This document shows, piece by piece, positions 24,051-34,973 of a stretch of DNA of 64,000 bases. The stretch lies in NCBI GenBank assembly GCA_031216915.1, contig CM062293.1:150234285-150298284 (forward strand), given 5' to 3'. The position numbers were made by a program, and so were the translations under genes. This DNA comes from Pictodentalium vernedei (taxonomy: Eukaryota; Mollusca; Scaphopoda; Dentaliida; Dentaliidae). The notes under the pieces are model-generated. The model searched no databases. It was not told the DNA's origin and worked only from the letters and a program-made list of their open reading frames with translations. How positions within the stretch are numbered: the stretch's first letter is position 1; each line of letters starts with the position of its first letter.

Positions 24051-24223
24051 CTGCTAACAATGGGAAGCATACACAACTCTGCGCACAGTTCGTGGTATTC
24101 CAAGAGGTCACGAATTCACGATCGCATAAATTCTGAAACGGGGTTCATAACATTAAAGGAACGTAGAAAAAAGGTACAAAAGTACTATGGATCGAATAGT
24201 CCGTGGAAATGCACCCTCGTATT

Positions 24224-24452
24224 TTAACCCATTACCCAACGCAGACGATATCAAAATTTATTACATTAAACATTTTTTTTTATTTCTCAAAAACATTCAA
24301 CGAGACCATATCAAATGATCGATGATCTCGTTCCACTGAGGGGTCACATGATATATAGTTTTGTTGAATTTCTTTTAAAATAACTTTTTTTCAACTACTG
24401 AATTTGTATATTACGCGGGTGGATGCGGCCGATTCGTTAAGTAAAGTGTTAA
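24224..24452. mobile_element. MITE family A, copy 4
   Basis: TTAACCCATTACCCAACGCAG ... GATTCGTTAAGTAAAGTGTTAA with TTAA at both edges. The centre GATCTCGTTCCACTGAGGGG is the family hairpin word set. Confidence 0.85.
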
Positions 24453-24852
24453 CGCTAATGATTCCCGCAAAATGTGTGACCTAACGACACACTCCCTACG
24501 ATCTTTATGCACATTTACACGAAATATAATGCAGAAACCCGTCAGTAAATTCAAACAGAACAAATAATGAAGGACTAAGTTTGACTGACAATGATAATCT
24601 CAGCCAGCTCAATCAAATTGTTAAGTTTAGTACTGGTCCCTACGTGAATCCATTAAACGCGCATCGATTCAACAAAGAGTGGATAGCTGTGGTAACTGGT
24701 ACATGATATCTCCCTCATTCCATCCCAAACGTTGCAAACTGTAGCCTATTTTGGAGAGACGAGTACATATATAGACAATTTTCTGGGGCCAGCTTTAAAG
24801 AAAACACATATTCTGGAACAATGAACTTTATAAGTTTTCAGGCAACTTTGAT

Positions 24853-25096
24853 TTGACCCTTTCCCAACGCAAACGATATCAAATTTTATTATTTTAAATA
24901 TCATTTTTTAATTTTTTCCAAAAAATTCGACAAAACCATATTATGTGACCCCTCACTGGAACGAGCTCGACGGGCTCGTTCCAAAGAGGGGTCACATGAT
25001 ATGTTTTTTGAAATTTGTGGGAAAATAATATTTTTCAGCTGCTGAATTTGCTTATCACGCGGGCGGATGTGGCCGATTCGTTGGGTAAAGTGTTAA
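24853..25096. mobile_element. MITE family A, copy 5 (best hairpin centre)
   Basis: Left TTGACCCTTTCCCAACGC (TTAA decayed to TTGA), right CGTTGGGTAAAGTGTTAA. The centre has a strong stem GACCCCTCACTGGAACGAGC / GCTCGTTCCAAAGAGGGGTC. Confidence 0.85.
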
Positions 25097-25572
25097 AAGA
25101 TTTTTTTTTATATAAAAAAACCATCAAACGAATTAATTGAATTGATTGAAGAAGTCTTAATCAATATTAGTGAACAAGTTACATATTATTTGATAGGTAA
25201 TAAAAACTACTGTTAAGACTCTGTCTTCCGCAAACGAAGTTTTTCCATTAAAAGAGACGATAAACGAAATGATCAAATAATTCTTTTTGAAAATCACTCA
25301 TGAATTCCATTTGCAGATTTCCACTATTTACAGAAATCACAATAACAGTATTTAACAACTTTCTGTATCTTGTGAACTCAAATGCATGTAATTTATATAT
25401 GTTTATTTTTCCATAAGAACTACTTATTCAATAACATATCCGACAAAGAGTTTTCTGCTTCATTTGGGCATGTATATACTACAGTAGAAGATCTCCAACG
25501 AGTGCTGCATCTATAATGACACTCCTTTTAGTAAATTAGTCCGGACCAAGCCTTCAAAGGCTCGGCCCAGTC

Positions 25573-26496
25573 CTACTTTATTGGACACGTTTCGCGAATT
25601 TCACGAAAAACTGGGGACGAGTTGAGACTGTATTTCATTGCTGACAATTTTCGACATTGGGAGAGATTTACAAGATGCTCTACCGGTTTGGCGAATGTCA
25701 AGAAATTAAAATTAGCACGAACAATGGTGTCGCACATGTCTAGTCTTGAAATGCGGCGACGGGAAGCTTTGGAAATAATTTCCACAAAGTTGGATTGTTC
25801 TCAGTGTGCCCCCAAGTGTTTTAACTGGTTGGGGTCTGGATTATTTTTGGTGGTCTGAATTTATTTATCAAAATTTGTTTCATTACAGACACTCTCCAAT
25901 AATTTAAGATAAAACAAATTCATACAAACACAATATTATTTACATTTGACTGAATATGGAACACGAGTGAGGAAAATGTCGGCTTTTCGTCTGGTAGCCT
26001 CATTTTTTGAAAGCCCTGATAGTGGCTTCCAGCACTCAACCAGTTAAGGAATACTGACAGGGAGTGAGATATCTTCCGATACGTGGAGAAAAGTGCTGCA
26101 CATAAGATCTGACCGGTAGGTTGATGATAGCGCTGCAGTTCTTCACGTGGTAAGGTATTGTCCCAGATGATGGCAATGTTAACCCACTGTAGTTTGTAAT
26201 GTCGGATTTCAAGTTGACATCTCAGATCATTCAGGGCAGTGTTACTGTTCGTCGGGCCGGAACAGAAGATCCTTTTGCAAGCTGCCTATAAGTAGATTTT
26301 ACAATTTTCTTCGGATGACAACTGAATAGAAGCAAATGGTGGTCTGAGTTTGTTGGCTTACAATACAATGGTGTAACGATGTGGTCAACGCCAGTGCACT
26401 TAGTGATGTCACGGAACGTGATGATCTCTGAAGAAATTTCTCTATTGAATTTTTCTGGAAGGATGCTTCTTGCATTGCAGATGCCTCCTTGTTGTA
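25573..26496 (-). pseudogene. Leucine-rich-repeat-like coding remnant split by a MITE
   Basis: Three minus-strand open segments in different frames. (1) 26496-26242: about 85 codons including EIITFRDITKCTGVDHIVT and a DHHLLLFSCHPKK segment. (2) 26282-26048: about 78 codons including CQLEIRHYKLQWVNIAIIWD; removing the MITE at 25821-26047 with one TTAA keeps this frame open for a further 36 or so codons (to TAA at 25712-25714), through a leucine-rich-repeat-like LRTIQLCGNYFQSFPS. (3) 25806-25573: about 76 codons including EHLVNLSQCRKLS, close to the 'LNLSQC.KL' pattern of F-box/LRR proteins. Frame changes near 26260 and 25750 imply frameshifts or unseen introns. I read it as a decayed or multi-exon LRR-type host gene. 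An overlapping plus frame (25539-25820, after an acceptor-like TTAGTAAATTAG) is the rival reading. Confidence 0.42.
25821..26047 (-). mobile_element. MITE family G, copy 2, inserted in coding remnant
   Basis: TTAACTGGTTGGGG at the left, CTCAACCAGTTAA at the right; TTAA at both edges. It is inverted relative to copy 1 (TTTTTGGTGGTCTGAATTT). The central stem is largely lost (ACACTCTCCAATAATTTAAG only). Flanking minus-strand frames join if it is excised to one TTAA. Confidence 0.82.
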
Positions 26497-26598
26497 CTCA
26501 AGGCACAATATGTCTCTATGAACTCACCCCTCCCATGAAAATATAGGAATAATAGTGAGCGCTAAGCATGACCATGATCGTTCCACTAACAGCATACA

Positions 26599-26849
26599 GG
26601 CCTGAAAGTGAGCAGTCTGACATCTGCAGAATGAGGTCTCCAGAGGGTGAATTTGATAATGCTATCTCATAGAGTGTTCCAATTTATCCCCTGGGTACCC
26701 CTTTCTGTTTAGTTTTGAGACGCTGACTCAGATTGAGGTTCACAGAGGGTAAATTTAGTGATGCTACCCTGCTGTGCAGGGTAGCATCACTAAATTCACC
26801 CTCTGGAGACCTCATTTTGCAGATGACAGTCTGCTTATTTTCTGGCGTG
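26599..26849. mobile_element. MITE family H, copy 1 (10-bp target duplication)
   Basis: Long imperfect inverted repeats: left GGCCTGAAAGTGAGCAGTCT, right ends CTGCTTATTTTCTGGCGTG. The inner stem is TTTAGTGATGCTACCCTGC / GCAGGGTAGCATCACTAAA. A perfect 10-bp duplication ACAGCATACA flanks it at 26589-26598 and 26850-26859. Duplications of 9-10 bp fit Mutator-like elements (inference). Two more copies are nested in the family I elements at 45.6 and 54.2 kb. Confidence 0.85.
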
Positions 26850-26950
26850 ACAGCATACAATGTGGTGCATATAAGATAAAGTATGCTGGGAAAAATCAGT
26901 ACTCTATTTCACAAACGTTTGAGAAACTACATGGCATTCAACAAGATAGG

Positions 26951-27280
26951 GAGCGCGGTGGCTCAGTGGTTATGGCATTGGACTTCAAACCGGGGGGTCC
27001 ACGGTTCGATCCCCACAAGGGGTAACTGCGTAGTGTACTTAGGTAAGGCACTTAATCCCGATTTCACACGTAGGGCACGGTGGCGTTGTATGCTAAGGCG
27101 ATGGTGAACTTGTATTAAAGCAGTGCTTACCATGCTTTTGCGGAGTTAGTACGTTGAGGAGTCTGATAGTTGTTCTCCGTGCTCTGTTCTCCCCTAGTTC
27201 TGCGTCTTCCTCCATTCGTAAAACTGTCCGACACGAGGTGATTCTGGATGTTGAAAGTTCTGTTAAACCCTAATAAAAAA
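26951..27280 (+). mobile_element. SINE S2: tRNA-like head, type-a 3' end
   Basis: Head 26951-27023 has pol III promoter boxes: A box TGGCTCAGTGG (26959-26969) and B box GGTTCGATCCC (27003-27013). The body starts TTAGGTAAGGCACTTAATCC and the 3' end is TTCTGTTAAACCCTAATAAA. Flanked by AACAAGATRG direct repeats at both ends (right copy from about 27280). Confidence 0.9.
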
Positions 27281-27640
27281 ACAAGATGGAACGAGAAAGT
27301 GCTATTACACAACACTGCATCACTGATTACCCACTCACTTCCTTCCAGATCATAATCATAAACTCCAACATCAACTTTCAGCGTGTTTCGCATGAAAAAA
27401 AATGATTTAAACATTGATGTTTTGGTAGTCAATTCGGCCTTAACAGAACATCCATTAATTCTTAAATGAAGGAGCTTTAATATGAAATTTGCCTTGAGAA
27501 AGGAGTTAACTGATTTTTTATTATCGTAGAGAAGAGTAACTGTTACTTTTTTGCAGCGGCTGTTCTTTCTTCTCAGTTGTAACTCTGGATTGCTTTAGTC
27601 TCGCCACTTTTGCGTTGACTGACTCTTCTTAAACCTTTGA

Positions 27641-28028
27641 GGGGGCGCGGTGGTCAGTAGACAGAGGTGCAGACTGCAAGTCGAGAGGTTCTCGGTTCGA
27701 ATCCCACCTGCGGCAACCGCGTTGTGTCATTGGGCAAGGCACTTCACCCCCCCCCCCCCCCATTGACCACGTGGGTCACGGTGGTGTTGTGTACTGAGGA
27801 GTACTGCACGTCGATGGTGCACCTGTCTTCAACCAATACTAACCCTGATTGTGTGGAGTTGTATGTTGGGGAGCTGACAGTTGCTCGCCGTTGCTTGGTG
27901 GTTCTCTCCGGGTACTACGGCTTCCTCCACCTGTAAAACTGTCGTGGTCTTCATTAGCCATTGTGCAGAAATATGTGACCTTAAACACCAATAAATAAAT
28001 AAATATATAAATAAATAAATAAATAAAT
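27641..28028 (+). mobile_element. SINE S3: tRNA-like head, type-b 3' end
   Basis: Head GGGGGCGCGGTGGTCAG with B box GGTTCGAATCCC near 27693. The body includes TTGGGCAAGGCACTTCACC and a C run; the 3' end is GCAGAAATATGTGACCTTAAACACC plus (AATA)n. Target duplication AACC(C)TTTGA: the insertion split the left terminus of the TTAA MITE that follows, leaving that MITE's TTAA upstream at 27629-27632. Confidence 0.9.
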
Positions 28029-28030
28029 AA

Positions 28031-28264
28031 CCCTTTGAACCCGAGCGGCCGTTTTTCCGGCCGAGAACATGATACGTCATAACGTCATTATATGGGATGG
28101 CTGTTCAGTAAATGTATGGGGTAGACCAATCAATATTTTCAACGTGCAGCCCCGAGGCTGCACGTTGAAAATATTGATTGCTGTACCCCAAATAATTAAT
28201 ATGGAATCTTCTAATGCTGCCATTGGACTGACATGGAAGATACCACTATTAGTCAAAGGATTAA
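28031..28264. mobile_element. MITE family E, copy 2
   Basis: CCCTTTGAACCCGAGCGGCC at the left, GTCAAAGGA then TTAA (28261-28264) at the right. Central stem CAATCAATATTTTCAACGTG / CACGTTGAAAATATTGATTG. Its left TTAA was displaced by the SINE just upstream. Confidence 0.8.
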
Positions 28265-28970
28265 TAACTTTCAACCATATTTGTTTTTGCTTGCTCTGTG
28301 GACATTCTTCTGAAAACTGAAAACTCAAGAAATATCTGCGTCAAAATAACCTTGTTCTGAACCATCAGCGATATGATTATCACTTGTAAATATTATCATT
28401 CCATCTTAATCTGACATCTGCGATTAAAAGAACTAGTTTTATTACATGCCATTCTGATATGAAAATGCAATGTACTTAACAATTTTGTTATTAAATTGTA
28501 CCAAACTCCCTAGTGAGAAGCGATAACCTGCAGATAAGTGCGTCGTAGGCGGAGATAAGCAGTGAGTATTACGTTCATGGGCCTTATTGGATTACAACTG
28601 ATAAAAATGTGATGTTTACATGACCTCCATGTTGACAGGTTGTATACTTCTTTCTCACCGAGTTATGCAGTGGGTGAGTGTAAATTGAGAAAAGGGAGAC
28701 AAAGTTGGGAATTAGGCCAAACAAAATTTAATACTTGATTCTCGGGCATTTTTTTAAGCGAATGAGGGAGGCCGTGTTTATTTTTTATTTTTTTTATTCC
28801 TGCTGGAATGGCTGTCGTTGCCTAAATTCCAATTGTGAGAGCCTAAAATTAAATACTAGAGCTTCCATGTTGATTTCGCTGATAGTTTCTTTTCTTGTAA
28901 CAGCGATCACACAACACAAAACCAATATAGAACAACTAAAATGGAGACCAAAAATAATAAGGATTTTTTT

Positions 28971-29215
28971 TTAACTTTTGAGTGCTAGAAGCCACAATCA
29001 GGCCTTTCAAAAAATGAAGGTACCAGGCAAAAGTAACATTTTCATTATCCATGTTTCGTATTCAGTTAAACGTAAATATTAGTTTGTTTATACAAATTTA
29101 GTCTATTACAAATTATTGGAGAGTGCCTGTTGGCACTCTCCAATATTTTGTAATAGAACATTGTTTGATGAACAAATTCAGACCACCAAAAATAATCTAG
29201 TCCTCAACCAGTTAA
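28971..29215. mobile_element. MITE family G, copy 3
   Basis: TTAACTTTTGAGTGCTAGAA left, TCCTCAACCAGTTAA right, TTAA at both edges. Central stem ATTGGAGAGTGCC / GGCACTCTCCAAT. Confidence 0.82.
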
Positions 29216-30677
29216 ATAAATATTTATTTTGTACACATATGAGAATCGTGTCGCATTTCGCGAAAAGAATAGCAACATTGTAACAATGTATACGAGATAA
29301 TCCATCGCAAATCGCGATGTGATACCGCTAAAATCACCTGGAAGTTTTGTACATTTTGAATTTTGCCTCCGGAATAAAATTGACGAACACGGGCCGAAAA
29401 AACGAATGCGCCGGTGCCTGAGAATCAAGGCACAGTAGTAAGGCACAGTAGTAACACAAACGTGTCAACTACAACTTTTCAGAGTTTATGCTGTTAGGGT
29501 TTGGAATTTTCTGACACAATAGTCATAATTAGTTTCGATTTTGTTTAATTTATTGCTTGACTTTTATCCTTTTCTTGGTTAACTCGTAGAAACCTGGGAA
29601 ATAAGGGCTATTTTATTGAACATCACATACTGCTCAAGACTATTTTAGTAGCCTAGCAGAAGTTTCATCTGCCTGTTCAGGCAGTCGACACTTGATTAGA
29701 AACAACTGCTTAGATTTTACGACCCTCCGTGATCTTTAGTGCTCGGGCCTTCATTGCCAGAGTACCTGCTGTATTTTAACACGGGCGATAACACTCGATC
29801 TTACGCTTCTTTGTGCAAAGCGATGCTCATTTAAGTGCCAGGTAAAGTACCGTAGTAAAGCTAACTGCAGTGTTTCGGCTGTATTGTAGAAAGTTATGCA
29901 GCTGTTTCCGTGTTCTCATGCTCTACCGACTGGGAGGACCAGTGTTATCATAATATAATAAGAAAACAACTACGTTCAATTATCATAGGCAAGGCGATCG
30001 TGCATGAACATTGTTTATTGGCTAAATTCGACAATCGTTTATAACTACTGCAAATTATGAGGTTAACGTGTCGAATTTCACTACTTGATCAAAAGCAACA
30101 TTCTTGACTCCCTCTCTTCTCAGCCACCCCACATGCCATTTTACGCGGAAAGGCCTGAGGGAATGTTATTGCCGCCTTACAACTTTCGGGCACATGGGAA
30201 TAACGGGAAGATAGGATATTCTTCAGGTCACTGATGTTACATTGCACAATATGCAGAATGGACGATACATATCAATATACACAATTACGTACACCACACA
30301 CTAACACAGGCAGACACACAGCACAAATACAATGGCATACACATGAACACTCAAAAACATGCAGTCAGACAATCGCACACATAAGATCGATACCTGCCAA
30401 TATGTCTACGTAAACGACACGCTCTTTATTGATAGTTTTCTGAACTGGAGCATAAATAATGACTATACACATATGTTGTTAAAATGTATATATATGTATG
30501 TGTGTATGTATATATTTATGTGCAGTTGTCTAATAGACACAGCATTGGGTGATGGATGGTATTGTTTTTGACAGACTGTAATCTAGCGAATTGATTATCT
30601 GACATGTACGATGTAAACAATAGCTCTCACCCACTTGAAATAGTTACTTATTGGTTTAGCCCGCTGTTAAAACATGT
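29216..30677. other. No gene recognised; CA-rich patch
   Basis: Mostly unique-looking AT-rich DNA. A CA-rich patch runs about 30240-30330 and a TATG-rich patch about 30485-30520. No inverted-repeat element or coding frame stands out. Confidence 0.45.
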
Positions 30678-32147
30678 TGTCAAGATCAGCTCGAGTTGGT
30701 AGCGTGTATATTATGTAAAATAAATTATTCCTTGATCCGTGGTTAGCAGAAGCCAGCTGTTAATCTCTTAATTAATCGGACATCAGCATTATCCATGAAA
30801 ACAGATGAACATGGGTTTGCAGTCACAGACCAACTAATTTTCACTAGGACAAGTTAGGGAAATTTAGGGAATTTCAGGGTTTCGTGCATATCGGCGCATG
30901 CGCCACTCATATATATTTTGTTTTGTTTCCACTTATGGGCGAAAGCCCACTGTGTATTTATTCAGAAAAGTGAATAAAGTTTATTGTATTGTATTGTAAT
31001 TATTTTTATCCAGCAGATAGGCAAACGGGCAAAGATAATCATCCTCGTTGAGAACGCACAGTAACACAGCATGGCGCTGCCTTGCTGTCTGCTAACTTAA
31101 TAGAGTCAAAGGTCTCCATAAATCAATGCCGAGGGCTTCAGGGAGATACCTCTCAGGTTCCACCGGGGTATTCCTTGATAATATAAAAAGGAGTAGCAAG
31201 ATTTGGAAAATCAGGTTTAAAGTTAAAAACTCCAGCCCGGTGGTTATTTTTTGTTATGGACGTGTTAATGAGTTGTGAGATTAGTGGGTCCAACATTTAA
31301 TTTAGAATAGGCGAGAAGTTTTTAGGCTAAGTGGCGCGGGAGGGCTTTGAAAGCCATAAGCGAAGTTTAACGTATAACGTGAAGTAAAGTTAGTTGGATG
31401 GAGCTATCGAGAGCTCGAACATTTTACTTAATTGGAGGGAGCTATCGAGAGCTCGAACGGTTGACTTAATTGGAGCTTTGGAGCTATCGAGAACTCGAAC
31501 TTTTGACTTAAGCTCGGAGTGAGCTTAGTTGAAGCCAGGCAAACCGCATGTATGGACATTATTGGTTTAAAAGGTAGACGGAGAGTGGTTTTGGCGGTAC
31601 AAAATTGTAATGAGGAGTGACAATATATTATCATACGTGTAAAGTGAGATAGAATGAGTTGGTCAGAGGAGTTGACGGACAAATTGAGCGTACTTAAAGG
31701 TGAGAGCGACTGTAAATAAACGATACGTTATGTGTACAATTGCATGGGAAGTGAGTGGACACCAGGAGCTGAGGAACAACAAGAGATAACCAGACGACGG
31801 CATTGAACGCGGGGTACCCTGGAAAGAGCTCAAACTTTCGGGGTGTGGAAATTTCATGTGATTTGTTTTGTGTGAGTATATATTTTCATGGATTGTTCTT
31901 GATGCGTACATGTGAGTACTTAATGGTGTTTTATTTTCATTAAATTATATTCAGATGATACCCGTCGGTTATATTTTTAAATATCAAGTCACAGACACCT
32001 TAAGATGACGAATCTGCCCCAAAACAACCACAACATCGCGAGGTGGAAAGACGTATGTTCACTCGAAAGCCCGGCTGTCCTCTCCGAGTACGGCCGAGCT
32101 CTAGAGTGATCATAAATTTCACATATCTGCCGCAACGTGTTTTGACA
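30678..32147 (+). mobile_element. Solo LTR, family 2, copy a
   Basis: 1470 bp starting TGTCAAGATCAGC and ending CAACGTGTTTTGACA, homologous along its length to the reverse complement of 43083-44381. Canonical TG...CA ends; AATAAA at about 31713. Flanks CATGT and AATAT match at only 3 of 5 positions. Internally a word GGAGCTATCGAGAGCTCGAA is repeated about three times (31400-31500) where the other copy has one, and a probable insertion sits at about 30900-31005. No internal retroviral-type region adjoins it, hence solo LTR. Orientation rests on the polyadenylation-like signal. Confidence 0.75.
30900..31005 (+). mobile_element. Possible retroposon 3' tail inside the LTR
   Basis: A segment absent from the sister LTR ends GTGAATAAAGTTTATTGTATTGTATTG, i.e. 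AATAAA then a (TATTG)n tail, the form left by many non-LTR elements. The 5' boundary and duplication are unclear. Confidence 0.35.
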
Positions 32148-32650
32148 AATATGCAGGCAGTGTGATTTTTTCATAAAGTTCATAAAAATGGTTTATGATA
32201 GTGGTATATGTATTAAAATTAACAGTGCTGTTCATTGAAAAAAAACTAATACATTTAATTTTATTGTATTCATAAAGATTTAGGTCACTAATAGAACTAT
32301 ATTTTAATGTGGAGTTATCAATTATTCTTATTCTCCTTCAAAATTGTCATTTGGACAGTACTTGTTGGCTTTCTTCTGTTATTTTGTCTCGTTGTAAAAA
32401 GTCTTAGCATCTATTTATACCTCATCAATGTCAATGTACTCCCTGATTATTCCAAAGAGCATATTATTGACCGATTCATTTATCTTGGATATATATCATC
32501 ATGAAAATAACTATTGATATAACCCATTATATTTTGTTTGGCAGAGCTCGTCGATCTCTGTCAATCAAAATATGATAGGTTATTTTTTTCCTTTCTGCAG
32601 AATTGAAATTTTACTTCAATGTGAAGGAACTTAGTGAGTAAATAAATCCG

Positions 32651-32785
32651 TTATCCATGTATATTCCATGATGTATGGAAATTTACACTGGTTTAAAAAC
32701 TGATACACCCTTCGGTTGTGCCTCAGGGTGTATCAGTTTTCAAACCAGCGTAAATTTCCATACACCCTGGAATATACATGGATAA
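32651..32785. mobile_element. Orphan hairpin element, 135 bp
   Basis: Almost perfect inverted repeat: TTATCCATGTATATTCCA at the left, TGGAATATACATGGATAA at the right, an inner arm TATGGAAATTTAC / GTAAATTTCCATA and TGATACACCC / GGGTGTATCA at the centre. Probably a MITE; no other copy here. Confidence 0.65.
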
Positions 32786-33669
32786 CTAATATTAGCTACC
32801 GAAAATGTTTTTAAGGGTAATTAGGGCAAATCTTAGTGGTGGAGGAAGAGCACCCAGAAACATCCATGTGAACATGGGTACTATCGAATATCTCGTAACC
32901 TTACTCAGTCACTCGCCTTTATTGGGAGCTATCATTGGGAGCTATCATTTTTTTTCTTTAGGTGTCCATGGCTTTAAAGTACAAGGAGTAAGAGAGGAGA
33001 GCGGGAGGGGTCTTATGCTGATTACGCACCAAATATAATTTACTTACATGAACATAAACAATTTTTACAATTTTTTCCTCCATTCAAACCCAATAAACAT
33101 TCTTTCATATTGTCATTAGTTGAGTACATGGGTTTTTTCGGGCCTGGAACGTCTCGTCGCAGAGGTTTGTGCATGGCTCTTTTTGGTTCGCATCACATTC
33201 TTGGATTTTGTTCCCGTGACATTTACGTTTATCGTCTCCCAAACCAATACGTTTTAGCAGTATATTCATAACACAGTTGTCATGAGTCTGACATTGACGC
33301 GCTGCCTCTGGAGCTAATGCTGCCGCCGTCTATGATTATCACACGATAAAAGTTGACATTCACTCTCAGTTATGTGCCATTCCATGGGTTAATCTATCCT
33401 CGCCACATACTGTCATTTGTTTACATCAACAATCTCATCAACAAACCAATGTTCGGTTCTCCGGCCTCCACAGATAGTTTGCAACTAAATTCTACTCACG
33501 CTCTCAGTGATCGTTTCATTCAACATTCGTAGCTCGTATCTATATCGGAATCAAATAATTCCAATTTATCTTTCAACAAGAACGTATTTTCCCCAATACA
33601 AGTAAAAACGCCTACACAAAATACAGAGCTGTGTTGAGGGTAGCAACCGCACGCGCGATCATACGATTC

Positions 33670-33702
33670 CGGTTTTTGCTGTTACGTTGGGTAAAGGTTT
33701 AA
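33670..33702. mobile_element. MITE family A, right-end fragment
   Basis: TTACGTTGGGTAAAGGTTTAA only. Confidence 0.4.
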
Positions 33703-33824
33703 ACCTGGAAAAATAAAACAAAGAAACACACAGATGAAACACTGTTATAAACTTCGGCGCTTACAGTACAAGCGGAACAATGAATGGGGATTACGTCGTG
33801 CACAGCTCAAGTAACGTAATGATA

Positions 33825-33853
33825 TGACGTCATGATGTTCATTCCTAAAAAGG
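33825..33853. promoter_or_regulatory. CRE plus CArG-box pair (possible)
   Basis: A full palindromic CRE TGACGTCA (33825-33832) is followed 11 bp later by CCTAAAAAGG (33844-33853), a perfect match to the serum-response CArG consensus CC(A/T)6GG. Such pairs occur upstream of immediate-early genes, but no gene is seen nearby, so this could be chance. Confidence 0.25.
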
Positions 33854-33935
33854 ACAATTCATAGACGCTGAATGATTTTCAAAATATATGCGAACAGGTC
33901 AAGAAAGAGAGGAATATTGTAAGACAAATTGGTTA

Positions 33936-34100
33936 TTACCACCATGTGAGTTTCCGAGATGGTGTATTGACGTCTCGACCTTGCCTCTGGATCATTTATC
34001 TAACAATCATACAGATTTTGGCCTGAAAACCACGAAAAGCGGTGCGTATCACATAATGTGTTCCGATTCCGTATCATATAGACGACTCGTTCTGATTCCG
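33936..34100. repeat. Locally duplicated segment / outer inverted-repeat arm
   Basis: ATTACCACCATGTGAGTTTC at 33936 recurs inverted near 36660 (GAAAGTCACATGGTGGTAAT). The segment from TTTATCTAACAATCAT to CGTATCATATAGACGACTCG is duplicated at 34434-34560. Confidence 0.5.
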
Positions 34101-34254
34101 CATCACATAGATTCAGCTTCCGGTGAACACCGCGCTATGACAAATAATAACATTATATGCATTGTTATTACGCATCAAAATATGAAATTCAAAATTTTGA
34201 CCAATTCCAACCCAATTTAAACTGAAAAACGGAAAAACAGGCTCTATGTAACGG

Positions 34255-34448
34255 GATTGTTAGATAAATGTATTATCACGACCAAATACATGTCCTGTGA
34301 TTTGTATCAGATTCTCGGTCATGTTTACAATTGGATCACAACTCGCCCTGACGGGCTTGTTGCGATCTGATTGTAAACACGACCTCGAATCTGATACAAA
34401 TTACAGGACATGCACATGGTCATGATCATGTATATTTATCTAACAATC
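34255..34448. mobile_element. MITE family B, copy 1
   Basis: 194-bp palindromic element: left GATTGTTAGATAAAT, right ATTTATCTAACAATC, inner arms TGTCCTGTGATTTGTATCAG / CTGATACAAATTACAGGACA and a centre GATCACAACTCGCC / GGCTTGTTGCGATC. Confidence 0.78.
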
Positions 34449-34696
34449 ATATACACTTTGGCTTGAAAACCTCGAGAAACGGTACGTATCACATAATGTG
34501 TTCCAATTCCGTATCATATAGACGACTCATTCTGATTCCGTATCATATAGACGACTCGTTTCCAAGAACGCGGCGGCCTATCATAACAGACGCATGAATA
34601 CATTCTATGTGCGTTTCAGTGATCGACTCAGCTGATCGCTTTCAAAACAAAACAAAATTCCTTACAATTAGCTAGAGAACTAGTAATAGCCAATAG

Positions 34697-34728
34697 CCCC
34701 CCCCCCCCCCCCCCCCCCACACACACAC
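34697..34728. repeat. C22 homopolymer followed by (AC)n
   Basis: 22 consecutive C, then ACACACAC. Same composition and order as 3744-3778. Confidence 0.9.
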
Positions 34729-34973
34729 CCAATAAATAGAAACTGCACAATTAAATATTACACACTTGTACATTCAAGGGTATCATCATAGGAAAGACTC
34801 TGAGAATGAATAACTTTACAACGCACGCAACTTTGAAAATTTGCGGTGACCGCTTTACTCATTGTTTGTTAAAGTGCATAAAATATGGGTTGTTTTTTTT
34901 TAACTTTTCTCCCCCAACATTATGTCCCAAAACTGTATTAATAATTTAAGATTTAGTCTGTTTATTTGACACA

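Noticed and set aside
25539..25858. Plus-strand frame opposite the LRR-like remnant
   Set aside because: Open and preceded by an acceptor-like site, but plus-strand continuation is lacking beyond the MITE, while minus frames continue on both sides. Kept as a rival reading.
26951..27023. tRNA gene
   Set aside because: A and B boxes are present but no cloverleaf with proper acceptor stem is evident, and it is the head of a SINE.
33888..34220. 110-codon plus frame
   Set aside because: Covers locally duplicated repeat DNA bordering MITE B; no motif.
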